DNA of 64,000 bases from Plotosus lineatus (taxonomy: Eukaryota; Chordata; Actinopteri; Siluriformes; Plotosidae), in NCBI GenBank assembly GCA_024760905.1, contig CM045751.1, positions 13,038,501 to 13,102,500 on the forward strand, given 5' to 3'. Positions within the stretch are counted from its first letter, which is position 1. The number at the start of each line of letters is the position of its first letter. The translations under genes were made by a program, and so were the position numbers. The notes beneath the pieces are model-generated. The model worked only from the letters and a program-made list of their open reading frames with translations, was not told where the DNA came from and made no database searches. Shown one piece after another: positions 52,901 through 63,757 of this stretch.

Positions 52901-55488
52901 GCGTGTTTCTGTCCCTTGCTAAAAAGGGTTGTGACAGGAAGGGCATTCGACGTAAAAACCTCTGCCAAATCAAACGTGCGAATCAGATGAATTCCCGAGT
53001 AAAAGGGAAAAGGCCGAAAGGAAGACAGACATTGATGTCCACTATACCTGAGGAAAACTTGTTTTTGTATACAGTACACACGAACACAAGCAAATTAAAA
53101 ACGAGGGTTTTGAGTTCAAAGGCCTACATATGAAATGATATTAATATGATTCAAAGACCTATATACAATATTGCTTACTACACTGATTGGATAATGCTTC
53201 AGTGGATATGATTTGTCAGTCACTGATTCTGAAATCCTAGAAATTCAACAAAACTTGATCCCAAAAATTATGAAGAAAGCTACACAATGGTGTTGTTGTT
53301 TTTAAATTTTTTTTTTTATAAAGAAACTGAAGACAATGCCTCTAAACCAGGGGTCCCCAAACGTTTTCCTGCAAGGGCCACATAACTTTTCCCTTACCTG
53401 ATGGAGGGCCGAGGTCAGTTTGTAGCAGAAAAAGTGTGACGATCACATTGGCTGCCTAAACGGAAACATTTATTGTTTTCCAGTAAGTCATGCATAACCA
53501 AATGAGTAACCCTTTCCGGGACCTTCACAGGAAAAAAGTCAAGAAATAAATCATAAAAGAAACACTGCTTGCTATCAGTTGAGCAAACCGAAAGCTGCCC
53601 GAACAGATGACTCGTTCAGCCGAGCGAGCCTGGTGTACAAATGTATTCTCCTGAGCTAACGGTCCACTTTTTATCGTTGAGAGTTTTGTCTACCCATATT
53701 TGGCCTTGCAAGTGATCATACTTGTCTTTGTGACAAGATTGAGTGTCGGCGCAGATTGTATTTTTTTTTAATACCACCACTTCCTCCTGACAGATGATAC
53801 AAACAACCTTTTCTTTGCATTGAACAAAAAAAAATAAATATTTGTCCACTGCAATATAATAATGCGTCTCTGGTATTGGTCAGAGGGCCGGGCCGAATCT
53901 GGCCCGCGGGCCGTAGTTTGTCGACTACTGCTCTAAACCCTCCTGTTATGCTGAAAATCATAAAATATACACATTTATTATTAGGGGATTTTAATTACAT
54001 ATCTCGGGTTATCTGTTGAGATAGGCAGTAGTGGCCTGGTGGTAAAGGTGCTGGATCACTGATTCCAAGGTTGGGGGTCCCCACTCTTAACAGGTTTTCA
54101 CTGCCCGCCACCCCCCCACCCCCCTGGTGCAGCTAACTGGGTCATCTCGCACTGTCTGTGTTGTGAGGCATGTAAAAGAACCATCGCAACTTGCCGAGCT
54201 ACAAGAAATGCTAAGCTACGTCCGAAGAGCTATTCGAGGCACACATGAGGAATGATTGTAAAACTCAAATCATGAATAATGGATTATATTTTAATACAAT
54301 ATTTATGTATGATTTTATGCAAAGTTCAATGTACATTTTCACATTTCTAATTTTATGTGATTGAATTGATTGATTTTTTTTTTTCCCTGTGATTTGTTTT
54401 ACTCTCCTGTTTCAGAGGAAGGAGATTGAACACCTGAAGGCTCATATTGAATTCATCAAAGAGATGGTACACAATTTTATTTATTAGATCAATGAATTGT
54501 TTCAAGGTCCACATGTCCGTTTGTTTTTTTTTTGCAGAATGAAAAACTGCTGTCTGAGAGAAATGTTGCGGAAGATAAACTAAACATATTTCAAACAGCA
54601 AACGCAACCATCAGGGTGAGAACTGTTTATGGTTTATTCCACAGAGCTGTTTGTTCCTCAAATCTGATCGGTCAGAATATATAGTATTTTACAACAGTAG
54701 CTCTGGCACTAATAATAAACAGATCAAAAATATTTTACAAATCAAAAAATACACATTGACACTTGAAATTTTGGGATGGGTTTGTTAAGATCTAGAGAAA
54801 GGAGTCTCCAGTGTCAGTGTTTAACTATTTGTCTAATATAAGTGTTTTCCAGCATAGGAAATGTTCGTGTTTTGAAGTTTTTCGAACATGCTGTGCTGTC
54901 TCAAATTCAGCAATAAGTGAGGTTGCACAGTTTCCAGCTGCTAGGTTATAAGTGGTACCAGGAACTAACTTATTTTGTGGACATTTCACATGTATATGAA
55001 AAATATGTACCTTTTTAAAAAGTCCTAAAGAAGATGTCCTTTATCGGCATGAACCAAATTGCTGTGGTTGTAGAAATATGTAACTATAAGTTGTAATGAC
55101 CTATAGGGTGGGAACAGTAACACCACTTTGCCTTGGCCTGTTGGTGATTATTTTCCTACAACCGCAGATTGATATTTGTCATTATTTAATGTCAGTCTTT
55201 CCTGGTTGTAGGAGGAACTGGAGGAACTGTACATGTTACTGGCAGTTAAGGACAGAGAGATCACAAAGGTGAACACATACTAGTCTTATCCCTGCCTTAA
55301 AGCCCCTACAAGCACAGACAGACATACACATGCACTTTCCCTCTGCAGTGCCATTTACAGTACAAAAATTTCCTTTCCTCAAGTGGATCATCAATGTTGG
55401 CACATTATATAATGAATTTAACACAGCCAATGTGTGAGAATTTTAGGGCATTCAATTCTAAAAAAAAAAAGTATAAGTGTATATAAGT

Positions 55489-55554
<66 letters not shown>

Positions 55555-55717
55555 GTATATATATATAATGTATGTATATATATAATGTGTATATATATAT
55601 ATATATATATGTATGTATATGTATATATATGTATGTATGTATATGTGTATATATGTATATGTGTATATATGTATATGTATGTATATATGTATATGTATGT
55701 ATATATGTATATGTATG

Positions 55718-55780
<63 letters not shown>

Positions 55781-55836
55781 GTGTATGTATATATATGTGT
55801 ATGTCTATGTATGTATGTGTATATGTATATGATGTA

Positions 55837-55902
<66 letters not shown>

Positions 55903-58900
55903 TGTGTGTGTGTATATAATGTGTGTCTATATATATATACTGTATATAGTGTGTGTGTGTGTATATATATGTGTATGTTTTTGTGTGTGTAAATGAGCAG
56001 GATCTTTCACCAGATCTTAATTCCGATATAAATGCTCCTGTTCAGTTTGAATAAATACTGTATATTTGCAGCCAGCTTAATAAACGAGGTCTATTAGAAC
56101 CTGAGCTCTTATTTGGTTCTGTTCTGTAGAAGTAGTATTTGTGTGTAGTTTATTAATCAGCTGTGTGTTGCCTACTTTTTAGAAACACATCACACTGCAA
56201 AAGCTGAAGGAGACTTTTCTGGACTACAACAGAATCATTGATGTACTGAAGCTGATTTTTCATGATAAAAACTATTTAAATATGTTTTGGGAAAATACTA
56301 GTACATGTTGGGATTAACTACACAATTTTTTTTAAAAAATCTTTATCTTTCAGGGTCTACAGTGTGACCTGGTGAGGTTACAGGAACACTCACAGCAGGC
56401 ACTTTGGAGGTAAAATCCAACAATTTACGAACTTTTAATGATTGTTTTCATGGCTGTACTTCACACACTGGTATAACATTTACAATTACTGTATGCAGAG
56501 AATAAAATTTTAAGATTATATCTAATCCTCATTATGGTTGTGGGGAGGCTGGCGCCCATCTCGGTTGACTCTGGATGTGGGCAGAGTACACCCTGGACAG
56601 TCCCCCCAGGCCATCGCAGGGCAGAAACACACTAATGAAAGTCAGCAATGGTTCTTTTACATGCCTCTCACCATAGACAGTGAGAGATATGACTGGCCTT
56701 TGATAACCCAGTCAGCTGCACGGGGGGAGGCGAGGGGAGGGTGGGCAGCAATGAAAACCGCTGTCAGTGACGCTTGAACTTGGGATCGGTAATCCAGCAC
56801 CTTACCAGTGGACCACCATTGCCATGGCCTTGTTATTCATTCATTATTGATACCTCTTAGTTCACTCTGTACAATCAGTCAGATGGGGAGACAGATGGGG
56901 TTACACTGTGAACATGTCTCCAGTCTATCACAGGGCTAACATAGACCTGAACAACATTTAAATTAACACACATGGATAATATGGAGTGGGCAGTTGCCCT
57001 ATCGTGCATGTTTGTGCACTGGAGGAAGAAACTGGAGTAACAGCACAACACAAGTACAGGGAAAACATGCAAACTCCACACAAAGACGCCCGTAGGCCCA
57101 GGATTTGAACTCTGAAATTTCTTGCTGTAAGGTGACTGTGCCAAATGCTAAGCTGCTGTCCCACCATCTGTTATTAATTTAAGTGCAAACTGCTGGGTCA
57201 CAGCAAAATAAAATTTATGATGGCTTAATACCACCCCATCACAGAGTAACTTCTTTGATTGAAAATTGCAGGGCTCCACACGATTAAATTTAACACCACC
57301 CTGAGGTACAGATAACACTCAGTAAGAAATATGTAAGTTTACTCAGTCTGCTCTGAACCAGGTTTGACAAATATTCCACAAGTATGAAGAGTGCTGCGGC
57401 CCCGAATCATTTCTCCCTGCATCATGAGCTCCAGGAGGCTGAACCGGTAAGCCCTTGCAGTGCATCCAGTCTGTTTTGGCCATGACAAGTGCAGGATATG
57501 GGTTTAAAGTACTATTGTAATGTTTATTACTTTCATTTTGCGATTAGAGGACACACATCGAGGAAAACAGTGGTTTCGTGTCTGAGCTTCAGCCTCCATC
57601 TTCAAGGGGAGAGCTATACCACTGCATTCAAAAGCTCACATCTGCAGAGCTGCGGATGAGAAAATACAGTTCAATAATAATCATTTAATACAGAAAAAAA
57701 TTAACAGTGGTGTATTTTACAAATGTTTTCACATTCACATTATGGGATGTGGGATAAGGATAAGTAACTTAATGCAGGTTGAAAGCGTAAAGCTAATAGT
57801 TAGCTTAAAATGTGAAGTAATCCAGGTTGTTAATTTTAAAGTAAATGTATGTAGTGTTGTACATTATCAGTGTTGTATAACGGCTTTATGCTTTGCTCTA
57901 CACTTCATTTTGGGTTCCCCCCTCCTCCACACAAACTTGTTTTCTTGACTTGGTCAACTATTCATTGTAATCAACTCAACTCTGGAAAGTGAATGTATTG
58001 TGGGGTAGCAGGTGCTGGAGGTGGATGTTTTGGAACATGTTTAAAGATGAACGTTTATGACTTTTTATTTATTTGGTTGTGAAAAGCAATAAGAATATGC
58101 TGCTAACTGCTGGCCTATTGAGGGGGGGGAAAAAAAAAAAAAAAAAAAAAAGTCGGATGTAATGCCAGACTCTTGAGTAGCTATTAAACTCCTATACCAT
58201 TACTAAGTGCTGATTGTCGACCGCGTCATATGATTTGATTTCTTTCCTTCTGATCAGGATGCGTACTCGTATTCAGCTGAATCCTTACAGAAAGTGTTCT
58301 TACAGGATCAGCAAGAGCAGTCGAGCTCCAAACAGCTACTGACAATGTAAGCAGTGTTTTCTGCATTATTTCAGTCTTCAATTTTTAATTATTTATTTGG
58401 GACAAGATGCACTTTTAACCCAAGCTATCTTTTTTTTTTTTTTTTTTTTTTAAGATTTACAATATTTGAGGGTGGACTGAAAAGTTCGCGGGCTAGCCAT
58501 GATGCAACGGATGAATTGAACCTGATGTGGTTTATTTTTTAAAATAGTCTTCCATGTGGTCTACACACTTCCATTAGTATGGCAGTGTTTGACTAATCTT
58601 TGGTATAGAAGCCTTTAAGTTTCATTGCTCTGGCATTACTCCTTCTTATTCGGTCCATGAACTTTTCAGCCCACCCTTGTTGTAGTATATATTAGCACCT
58701 AAGCTAAGAAAGGTTTGTGTGTGTGTGTGTTTCCATTTGTGCAGCCTGAGAGAGCTGGAGCGGCCACAGGCCAAGTGGGACCAGCAGCAAGCACACCAGG
58801 AGACCCAGGATGTATGCAAAGCTCCACCTGTCACATGGTGGAGAGCATTGAAGGTGGATGATGAGAATAACTGGAACACCCGAGACATCCGGTACACCTC

Positions 58901-61900
58901 CTCTCCTTTGCAGGAGAGGATCAGCACTTTGGAGGTCCAGCTGAAGGATGCACAAATGGAGGTGATGTAGGAAAAAAAAACCTCGATCTTTAGTTCAACA
59001 TGTCATTGTTATAACTCGATTGTCACCATGTCCTGAATTTGGAGTGTTCACATTTCTTTTGTTTATAACGTCCCCTGGACCACATACTACTTTTTACCCA
59101 CTATAAATAAATCGGGGGGGGGGGGCAGCAGCCATCGCCTAATCGTTATATGAAGAGGCTTTGGGACCGAAAGGAGAACTCCGTAGCAGAGGGGGAGAGC
59201 AGCGCCTTCTCTTCCTCCGCATAAATGACTGAAGTGCCCTTGAGGAAGGTACCTAGTCCCCAATTGCTCTCTGGGCACCCCCAATGTATGTGTAGCAGCC
59301 CATGAGTGTGGGGGTGGGGTGTGTGTGTGTTTCTAGGTTATATTTCTAATTTCTAGGTTATATTTTGTATGTCGACTGAAATGTTTTAAAAACCTTGACG
59401 TGTGCTCATGGGTGGCCCCACCCATAAATGGTTCTACACAGAGGAACTTGGAAGGTCAATTTTCCTCAATATTTTTCATAAAGACAAAAGTCTGATCTAA
59501 GCCTTTTCCAAATTTGAGTTGTATTAGAATCAGAATCTATGAGAGTGTCAGTTACACGTCAGGTTGTTGAGTAACTATGAGAGTGACATTGTGTACATAT
59601 GGGACTGTTTTCCACATATTGTAATAAAAAAAAGTACATCGAGAGTGAAAACCTGAGGAACCCCCCCCCCTCCCCCCAACCCCAAAGTACACGGCATCTG
59701 CTGCTTGGATTGCTTGTAATACCCCACTTCCAAATGATCATCCTATCTCTCAATGTATAGTTCAAACAGGATGTGATCATACAGATGCTCCCCGACTTGG
59801 GTTTTGAATTGGTTCCGGACAGCCAAATGTAAGTTGAAAGTGAACTCAAGTTGTTACAATGATGTGCGTCGTATGACGCTCATACTGTACTATACATCCA
59901 TAAATACCATTACCGTATCTCAAACACCCCTAAATCAATTATTATAAACATTTATTTATACCAAGTCACTTTAAATTAAGCTTCAAACAGCCAATCAACA
60001 CTTACAATATGTGAGGCGCTCAATACTGAAAATAGTGTACTTGCTGTGGGTTATACGGACCTCCGGTCTTTCAGGTGTGCAAGGGTGCCGTTGAACTCAT
60101 TTAGAACACGGCCTGCATTGATGTGAATCACCAACCATATTTGCTTAGGGTTGCAAAAGTCCGCAAAACAGTGTAAACACAAAGATCAGAGACGACGTCT
60201 TAACACAAAGGTGACACACTATATAACAGATATATATATATATATATATAATAAATAAAACTGAACTGGGAAGAAGGAGGGGCACATTCAGTCTGTCGTT
60301 TGTAAACAATGGATGAAGCGTCATTAGGCCATTATGTCAACGTACTACGTAGGTATGTCCAAACTCAAAATTTGACTTTTTTTTTTTTTTTTTTTTTGAA
60401 CAAAACATAAAATCGTAAAACGGATGAACGCAAGTTGGGGAGCGTCTGTCCATCAGCAGTAGTTGCAGACTCGCCAGAATTTGAGCTTATGTTCGAAATG
60501 GAATCCAGTTTACCGGTTTCAGACCTATTCCTGTTGTTTAATTCATTACTTTGATGATGGTTACATTAGGTCCAAAAGAGCAGAAAGGAGATGGGTGAAG
60601 CCTGCATCCAATTATCGAGAGCTGATGCGGCCATGCAGACAGAATGGGCTGAAGATGAGCAGAAACACGCCGCTGCAGAGAAAGTGATGTATTCTCTGAG
60701 AAAGGTGGAGGTGGTGGTTACCAGGGCGTTGCAAGCAGCTGAGATGCTGACTGAAGATGAGCGGAGGATCAAGAAGAGGATGGAGGCCATTGGCCACATG
60801 GTGGAAAAAGCTCTGAGCAGAACTGCAGACACAGAGAACCAGCTGAAGGGACTGAAAACCTGGCTTCCCTCCTGCAATAAGGTATCGATATTCTTAAGGA
60901 TTTCAGCAAGAACAGGCACCTCATTTATTTATTTTTTAATGAAAGCCACTTGTATTAGTTTACATTCTACATGTTGTTTAAAACCCTTTCATGCCTTCAT
61001 TTTCCAAAGCGCTTAATCTTAATTAGGCTTGTGAGGAGGCTGGCACCCATCTCAGCCAACCTGGACAATTCTCCAGGCCATCGCAGGGCCAACACTCACA
61101 CAACCATTCATACTCACACCTAGGGGAGATTTTGCAACAGCCAATTAACCGACTGCATGTTTTTGGACTGTGGAAGGAAACCTGGGCACCCGGCGGAAAC
61201 CGACACAAGCACGGGGAGAACATGCAAACTCCACACAGAAATGCCCGAGCTGGGAATCGAACCGAGGACCACCTTGCTGTGAGGTAAACGTGCTAACCAC
61301 TATGCCACCATGCCGCCCCTTTCACAGATAAGAAAACTTAATATTAACAGCCACAAATATCAAAAGGGTGGGCAGTGGTGGCCTAGTGGTATAGGGTGCT
61401 GGATCGCTGATCCAAAGGTTTGGGGTTCGAATCCCACTCTCCATAAGGTTGTCACTGTCCCCACAGTGCAGCTAACTGGGTTATCAAAGGCCGGCCATGG
61501 CTCTCACTGTCTATGGTGTGAGGTTCATGTAAAAGAACCATTCATTGCTGACTTTCGACAAGAGTAGCTTCATAGCCGTCAACGTGTTTCCGCCCTGCGA
61601 TGGCGTGGTGAGCTGTCTAGGGTGTACTCTGCCCTCGCCCGGAGTCAGCTGGGATGGGCGCCAGCTTCCCCGCGACCCTAATTATGATTAAGCGGTTACA
61701 GAAAATGAACTGGCGATGAACTATTTTGCAGCTATGTGTTTACATGTGAGTCAACTTTTCACGTTTTCTAAGTTGTTTGTTAAATTTTTTCAAATGTACT
61801 TAAGTCTTCAGATATTTTGGCGCAAGCAGATGTGAGGTCAGTGGACACTGAACATCATCCTGCAGTCTGCAGTAACATCCTCATCTTGGATCCTGTAAAC

Positions 61901-62641
61901 CCAAACAGTACGAATGGTAACCTCTAATAATTGTGTACACACACACACACATTTTAGGTTAGCCTTTGTTTTATATCTCTGAGTAGTTAACTAGCCACTT
62001 CCTCTTCCTGCATGATCCTCAGAGGCCTCACTGGCTTCCATCCAAAATCCTCACAAATCCTGCATTTCCTCCCTCCATCCTGTCAGCAGTAAACACGAAC
62101 AGGGTAGAAACTACTTCTGTTTCTTTTGAAAAATGTTATCCACATGTAATGAGTTGGCCTGCTGTGAAACATGGGTCAATTATTATTATTTTTTCATGTG
62201 GAGATGTAAATGAAGGTACAAAGAAAGTAATCTTCATCTTGCATATCTTGGTCATGTGACTACTGTTTTTCCCTATTCTATGCTGCTGTTCTGAACAGTG
62301 TTGCATTTGCATGGCAAATGAGCAAGTAAATGATGGAGAATGTGGCAGTTCTCTGGAGGCTTTTATGAAGACATGAATGATGGCAAGTTCTTGCAGGAGT
62401 TCACTTCTGTTATGAGATGGGATTAATTCCATCCATCAATCCATTCAGTATATATATCATGTGCCCTTTATAGTTATGGAGAAGCTGGAGCCAAGCAGGG
62501 TGCCTGTCTATCAAACAATTAACACAAACCCAAACAACAGTCCTCCACAGGACCGCGGTGCTATGGTTCCATACAAGACTAAAAAAACTAGGACAACTGG
62601 AATGAAGAATGACAGCCCAGTGCAGTATGCAATACTGATAG
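46955..62641 (+). CDS. EF-hand/coiled-coil adaptor of the KASH5 - IRAG/LRMP type (3' end outside window)
   Basis: Proposed coding exons: 46955-47150, 47311-47418, 47497-47677, 47881-47939, 50574-50634, 51252-51413, 51495-51612, 54416-54466, 54538-54615, 55212-55268, 56183-56242, 56354-56409, 57362-57446, 57548 onward (end unclear), 58258-58346, 58745-58961, 60570-60881, 61805-61916, 62023-62103, 62474-62641. Phases agree except at the 57548 exon. This gives about 760 residues so far. [10 protein letters not shown] follows a splice acceptor. Residues about 75-165 form an EF-hand-like domain ([10 protein letters not shown], then [16 protein letters not shown], and [12 protein letters not shown]), as in KASH5. 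Coiled coil follows ([20 protein letters not shown], then [17 protein letters not shown]). No membrane segment is reached. KASH5 links dynein to the nuclear envelope; IRAG/LRMP binds IP3 receptors at the ER. Synteny beside ctr9 favours irag1; the EF-hand favours KASH5. Identity is left open. Confidence 0.75.
48140..48632 (-). pseudogene. RTE-type LINE fragment with internal deletion
   Basis: The minus strand reads [20 protein letters not shown], then [47 protein letters not shown] and EYMCVND. It then jumps to [20 protein letters not shown] and WRQMIRCGD. The catalytic FADD box is intact. The sequence between the palm and the C-terminus is missing and joined in frame, leaving one open frame of 151 codons. 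The 3' tail (AGGGGACAGCCGAAAGG) matches the RTE-type SINE tails of the window. Confidence 0.9.
48653..48813. mobile_element. Short Tc1 MITE
   Basis: The ends AGGTCCTTC and GAAGGACCT are inverted repeats. The left half follows the 30529 element closely (TTGTGATGAAGTTCATTATT). About 160 bp, an internal deletion derivative of that Tc1 family. Confidence 0.8.
49653..50179 (+). mobile_element. GATCCCT MITE, copy H
   Basis: Starts TAGGGATCCCTCACTTTCCG and ends GAGTAGCGAGGGATCCCTG followed by TA. Nested inside the Tc1-like unit 47960-50522. Confidence 0.85.
51643..52055 (-). mobile_element. GATCCCT MITE, copy I
   Basis: Starts CACTGATCCCTCACTACTTC after TA. The right end reads GCGGAAAGTGAGGGAG and then degrades. 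Lies 30 bp downstream of the exon ending at 51612. Confidence 0.75.
52093..52551 (+). mobile_element. GATCCCT MITE, copy J
   Basis: Starts CAGGGATACCTCATTTTCCG and ends GAAGTAGCGAGGGATCACTG, flanked by TA on both sides. Opposite in orientation to copy I, only 37 bp away. Confidence 0.85.
52687..53030 (+). mobile_element. Full-length tRNA-derived SINE with 14-bp target duplication
   Basis: ATTGATGTCCACTA is repeated exactly at 52673-52686 and 53031-53044. The head is GGGGCAGTCGTGGTCTAGTG with B box GGGTTCGAGTACC. The body contains GTTCATGTAAAAGAACC. The tail holds GACAGGAAGGGCATTCGACG and CCTCTGCCAAATCAAACGTG. This is the best-preserved member and sets the family's limits. Confidence 0.93.
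53348..53930 (-). mobile_element. hAT transposon remnant with BED-finger fragment and perfect 8-bp duplication
   Basis: The ends are CAGGGGTCCCCAAAC and GTTTGTCGACTACTG. CTCTAAAC is duplicated at 53340-53347 and 53931-53938. The minus strand at about 53849-53700 reads [20 protein letters not shown], then a shifted continuation to KDKYDHL, like the N-terminal BED zinc finger (C-x2-C) of hAT transposases. The catalytic domain is absent. Confidence 0.88.
54024..54200 (+). mobile_element. Truncated tRNA-derived SINE
   Basis: The head GGCAGTAGTGGCCTGGTGGT and the middle block GCAGCTAACTGGGTCATC are present. It ends at AAAAGAACCATCGCAACTT without a tail. Confidence 0.7.
54616..55211 (+). other. 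Intron of the third gene without recognised content
   Basis: No exon or family repeat was seen between the exons ending at 54615 and starting at 55212. Confidence 0.5.
55490..55980. repeat. Complex (TA)n / GTATGTATAT array
   Basis: About 490 bp of TA tracts interleaved with ATGTATAT and GTGTATAT higher-order units. All frames on both strands give Tyr-Ile-Cys-Val low-complexity peptides, which are not genes. Confidence 0.97.
56521..56830 (-). mobile_element. Chimeric SINE (tRNA head, L2-like tail), copy 2
   Basis: The minus-strand head near 56825 and the body with GGCATGTAAAAGAACC join, near 56640, a tail with CCCTGCGATGGCCTGG, CAGGGTGTACTCTGCC and CATAATGAGGATTAG. Confidence 0.75.
56875..57172 (-). 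mobile_element. tRNA-derived SINE with L2-like tail
   Basis: The right end reads on the minus strand as a head (GGTGGGACAGCAGCTTAG, GAGTTCAAATCC). The body has GCATGTTTTCCCTGTAC and the tail GTGATAGACTGGAGAC. Related to copies at 26325 and 61020. Confidence 0.65.
59108..59290 (+). mobile_element. Degenerate SINE of another family
   Basis: Contains GGGCAGCAGCCATCGCCTAA, TTTGGGACCGAAAGG, then CTTGAGGAAGGTACCTAG and CCAATTGCTC. The last two are a block found in V-SINE-like fish repeats. The assignment is from memory of that block. Confidence 0.5.
59782..60448. mobile_element. Tigger-like element with AGACGCTCCCC termini
   Basis: The ends are CAGATGCTCCCCGACTTGG and CAAGTTGGGGAGCGTCTG; the left target TA is present. 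The interior shares several blocks with 25560-26150 (ACAATATGTGAGGCGCTC, GTCTTTCAGGTGTGCAAG). Contains a (TA)n run at 60229-60252 and a T run at 60380. Lies in the intron before the 60570 exon. Confidence 0.75.
61018..61320 (-). mobile_element. tRNA-derived SINE with L2-like tail
   Basis: The minus-strand head at about 61318 is GGGCGGCATGGTGGCATAGT with B box GGTTCGATTCCC. The body has GCATGTTCTCCCCGTGC. The tail near 61025 contains CCTCACAAGCCTAATTA. The clearest member of this family in the window. Confidence 0.8.
61363..61705 (+). mobile_element. Chimeric SINE (tRNA head, L2-like tail), copy 3
   Basis: The head is GGGCAGTGGTGGCCTAGTGG with B box GGTTCGAATCCC, and the body of the main family continues to CATAGCCGTCAACGTGTTTC. 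It then switches to CCCTGCGATGGCGTGG, CAGGGTGTACTC-like wording and finally CCCTAATTATGATTAAGCGG. The RTE-type tail is absent. Confidence 0.85.
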
Positions 62642-62884
62642 GTGCAGAGGTTCTGATGTGCACGGAGGAAACAATATGTAAATAAATTGGCATAATAAGG
62701 CAGTGTCAGGTAATAATAAACACAAACTCCAGTTGTAGTAATGTTTACCTAGATGACAATTTTGTGTTCCCATAATGTTCATTTTGGGAATGATAGTTAT
62801 ATAAACTAATCCTCTCGATATATTTATGAATGAAACAAGGATCACAGGATGGCGTTCATCTTGGACTTTATAGACATCAGGCAA

Positions 62885-63150
62885 TAAGTAGGTCTCCGTC
62901 AGTCCCGATGGACTATGGCTGCGCTCTGACTGGTATCACGGCAGGTGATACTCCCCAGCGCGCAGAGCCGGGGTAGGGAGGAATGGAGGTCAGGCTGTTA
63001 CCCAAGCAGCAAGTACCCCCTCTCAGCGCAAATGGAAGGGCAAGCGCCGATACGACTGGGTTCCAGTGCCGCTGCAGGAGTTACCAGACCGTTACTGTGA
63101 ATGAACTGCCTCAGGGGAGTCGGGCAATGCACAAACAATAACAACTGAAT
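62885..63150. repeat. GC-rich block of unknown nature in intron
   Basis: About 260 bp, distinctly richer in G and C than its surroundings, starting GTAGGTCTCCGTCAGTCCCG and containing GTTACCCAAGCAGCAAGTAC and GATACGACTGGGTTCCAGTG. It has no long open frame and fits none of the other repeat families here. It may be a repeat or a fragment of a mobile element. Confidence 0.4.
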
Positions 63151-63237
63151 TACACATTTTTTAACAGACTGAAATCCCTATGAAATTTCAAGTCCATTTT
63201 CCTGCTTGACCAGTGTTTTGTTTTTTTTAGTGCCGTA

Positions 63238-63261
63238 GTTTATATATATATATATAAATTA

Positions 63262-63322
<61 letters not shown>
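63238..63322. repeat. (TA)n tract with small palindrome
   Basis: A TA run is interrupted by TATAAATTAATTTATA, itself a palindrome. Confidence 0.95.
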
Positions 63323-63331
<9 letters not shown>

Positions 63332-63465
63332 ACAAGACAATAGCAACATACCTTTTTTTACAGATTAAAATTGGAAACTAAAAGAAAAACTAGTCCATTT
63401 TTCCGCATTTAAAGTGTTTTCACTACCTTACACTTTACAATTTGAATTTTATCTGAAATAATTTA

Positions 63466-63715
63466 CCCCCAGTACAGCTAACTGGGTTATCAAAGGCCGG
63501 CCGTGTCTCTCACTGTCTATGGTGTGAGGTTCATGTAAAAGAACTATTGCTGACTTTCGACAAGAGCAGCTGCAAAGCCGTCGGCGTGTTTCCGACCTGC
63601 AATGGCCTGGCAAGCTGTCCAGGGTGTACTCTGCCCTCGCCCGAAGTTGGCCGGGGTGGGTGTCGGCCTCCCCATGACCCTAATTAGGATTAAGCGGTCA
63701 CAGAACATGAAATGA
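63466..63715 (+). mobile_element. Chimeric SINE (tRNA-family body, L2-like tail), copy 4
   Basis: Lacks the tRNA head. It starts in the body (ACAGCTAACTGGGTTATC), runs through GTTCATGTAAAAGAAC and GTCGGCGTGTTTCCG, then switches to TGCAATGGCCTGGC, CCAGGGTGTACTCTGCC and CCCTAATTAGGATTAAGCGG. Confidence 0.8.
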
Positions 63716-63757
63716 ATTGAAATTTACACAAAAATATACTGTATGAAATATATTATA

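Noticed and set aside
55405..55996. Long open frames rich in Tyr, Ile, Cys and Val
   Set aside because: Generated by TA, GTAT and TG repeats on both strands; no codon structure independent of the repeat.
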